From Paucihalobacter ruber (GTDB lineage Bacteria > Bacteroidota > Bacteroidia > Flavobacteriales > Flavobacteriaceae): 64,000 bases of DNA. Below, piece after piece: positions 63,553 through 64,000 of the stretch. Under the pieces are notes generated by a model. The model was given only the letters and a program-made list of their open reading frames with translations. It had not been told where the DNA came from and did not search any database. The DNA lies in the NCBI RefSeq assembly GCF_006494535.1, contig NZ_VHIQ01000002.1, forward strand, positions 372,001 through 436,000. Direction: 5' to 3'. Position numbers and translations under genes: made by a program. How positions within the stretch are numbered: the stretch's first letter is position 1; each line of letters starts with the position of its first letter.

Positions 63553-63590
63553 AACACAGAAGTAACGGTTGGTTGCTTCTGTGTTTTATT
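63553..63590 (+). terminator. Intra-operon hairpin between atpE and atpF (possible attenuator)
   Basis: AACACAGAAGTAAC pairs with GTTGCTTCTGTGTT over 14 bp (one wobble) with a 5-nt loop, followed by TTATT. It resembles an intrinsic terminator but sits inside the operon. It could protect or limit the transcript so that c is made in excess of b. Confidence 0.75.
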
Positions 63591-63618
63591 AAAATTTAAT
63601 TGATTAAAAACTTATAAA

Positions 63619-64000
63619 ATGGATTTAGTAACTCCTGGTTTAGGACTCGTTTTTTGGTCGGTAATTACTTTTTTAGTATTGCTTTTTATCCTTAGAAAAT
63701 TTGCATGGAATCCAATTCTTGGTGCCGTAAGCGAAAGAGAAGAAGGCATTAAAAACGCTTTGGCATCTGCTGAAAATGCGCGTAAAGAGATGGAAAACCT
63801 ACAAGCCGATAACGAGCGTATTTTAAAAGAAGCCCGTGCAGAGCGCGAAGCTATGCTTAAAGAAGCCCGCGACATGAAGAATAAAATGATCGCCGACGCA
63901 AGAGAAGAAGCGCAAGTTCAGGCAAACAATATGATTGCTCAAGCGCAAGCAGCCATTGAAAGTGAAAAGAAATCAGCCATGGCTGAGCTTAAAAAACAAG
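63619..64000 (+). CDS. atpF: ATP synthase F0 subunit b (3' truncated by the window)
   Basis: The visible 127 residues start MDLVTPGLGLVFWSVITFLV, an N-terminal membrane helix, followed by the charged helix FAWNPILGAVSEREEGIKNA and an Ala/Glu/Arg-rich coiled coil (KEARAEREAMLKEARD) typical of subunit b. The frame runs off the right edge, so the end is unknown. It follows the hairpin after atpE. Confidence 0.95.
   Translation, partial: MDLVTPGLGLVFWSVITFLVLLFILRKFAWNPILGAVSEREEGIKNALASAENARKEMENLQADNERILKEARAEREAMLKEARDMKNKMIADAREEAQVQANNMIAQAQAAIESEKKSAMAELKKQ

Noticed and set aside
1-64000. Transposons, prophage, integrases, rRNA
   Set aside because: No protein in the window shows transposase, integrase or phage motifs, and no rRNA segment was seen.

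Overview
The window looks like a chromosomal segment of a low-GC (roughly 35-38 percent by eye) member of the Flavobacteriia (Bacteroidota). The evidence is the recurrent TAnnTTTG -7 promoter element, the lack of Shine-Dalgarno sequences, lipoprotein signals of the flavobacterial type, a SprE-like gliding/type IX secretion lipoprotein, several Bacteroidota-only families (DUF4175, DUF4837, DUF4254, DUF5687-like) and an ATP synthase subunit a with an N-terminal extension. A sulfotransferase and a multi-sugar surface polysaccharide locus would fit a marine lifestyle, which is inference.

Layout. 1-1.1 kb: the 3' end of a TonB-receptor-like gene, a mosaic of intergenic repeats, and a minus-strand tRNA-Cys followed by two truncated tRNA-Cys copies. 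1.1-9.2 kb: folB and glnS (divergent), an SPFH protein, a beta-barrel protein, gltX, an AAA/DUF4143 ATPase under a 62-bp near-palindrome, and alkB. 9.4-17.9 kb: DUF4175, ybeY, mnmG, a methyltransferase, an OmpH-like protein and holB. Two ParB-binding parS sites flank mnmG, suggesting an origin-proximal position. 18-26.2 kb: pgk, an MltD-like transglycosylase, DUF4837, tatA, an M23 peptidase, a GH3 protein and an uncharacterised protein with a nucleoside-phosphorylase-like C-terminus.

26.2-50 kb is a surface polysaccharide (O-antigen or capsule) locus. It contains a Wzz-like protein, dTDP-L-rhamnose genes (rfbB, A, C, D), GDP-L-fucose genes (gmd, fcl), an AT-rich strain-variable-looking block (lipoprotein, sugar methyltransferase, Wzx flippase, sulfotransferase, two Wzy/ligase-like proteins, three glycosyltransferases), UDP-glucuronate and UDP-xylose genes, the initiating glycosylphosphotransferase, and a convergent minus-strand trio (glycosyltransferase, wecB, CapK-like). 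Together these would make the sugar nucleotides, build the repeat unit on undecaprenyl phosphate, modify it by sulfation and methylation, flip it and polymerise it.

50-64 kb returns to core genes: purD, two small membrane protein families, upp, DUF4254 with a family 9 glycosyltransferase, a ferredoxin-type reductase, an ABC exporter, sprE, a bactofilin and the start of the ATP synthase operon (atpZ-like, a small membrane protein, atpB, atpE, atpF cut by the window end).

I found no transposase, integrase, CRISPR array or rRNA. The clearest unexplained items are the tRNA-Cys fragment array, the two parS sites around mnmG, the 62-bp palindromic promoter of the DUF4143 ATPase, the GH3/phosphorylase-like pair and the AT-rich polysaccharide block. 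None of them is shown here to be a new system.
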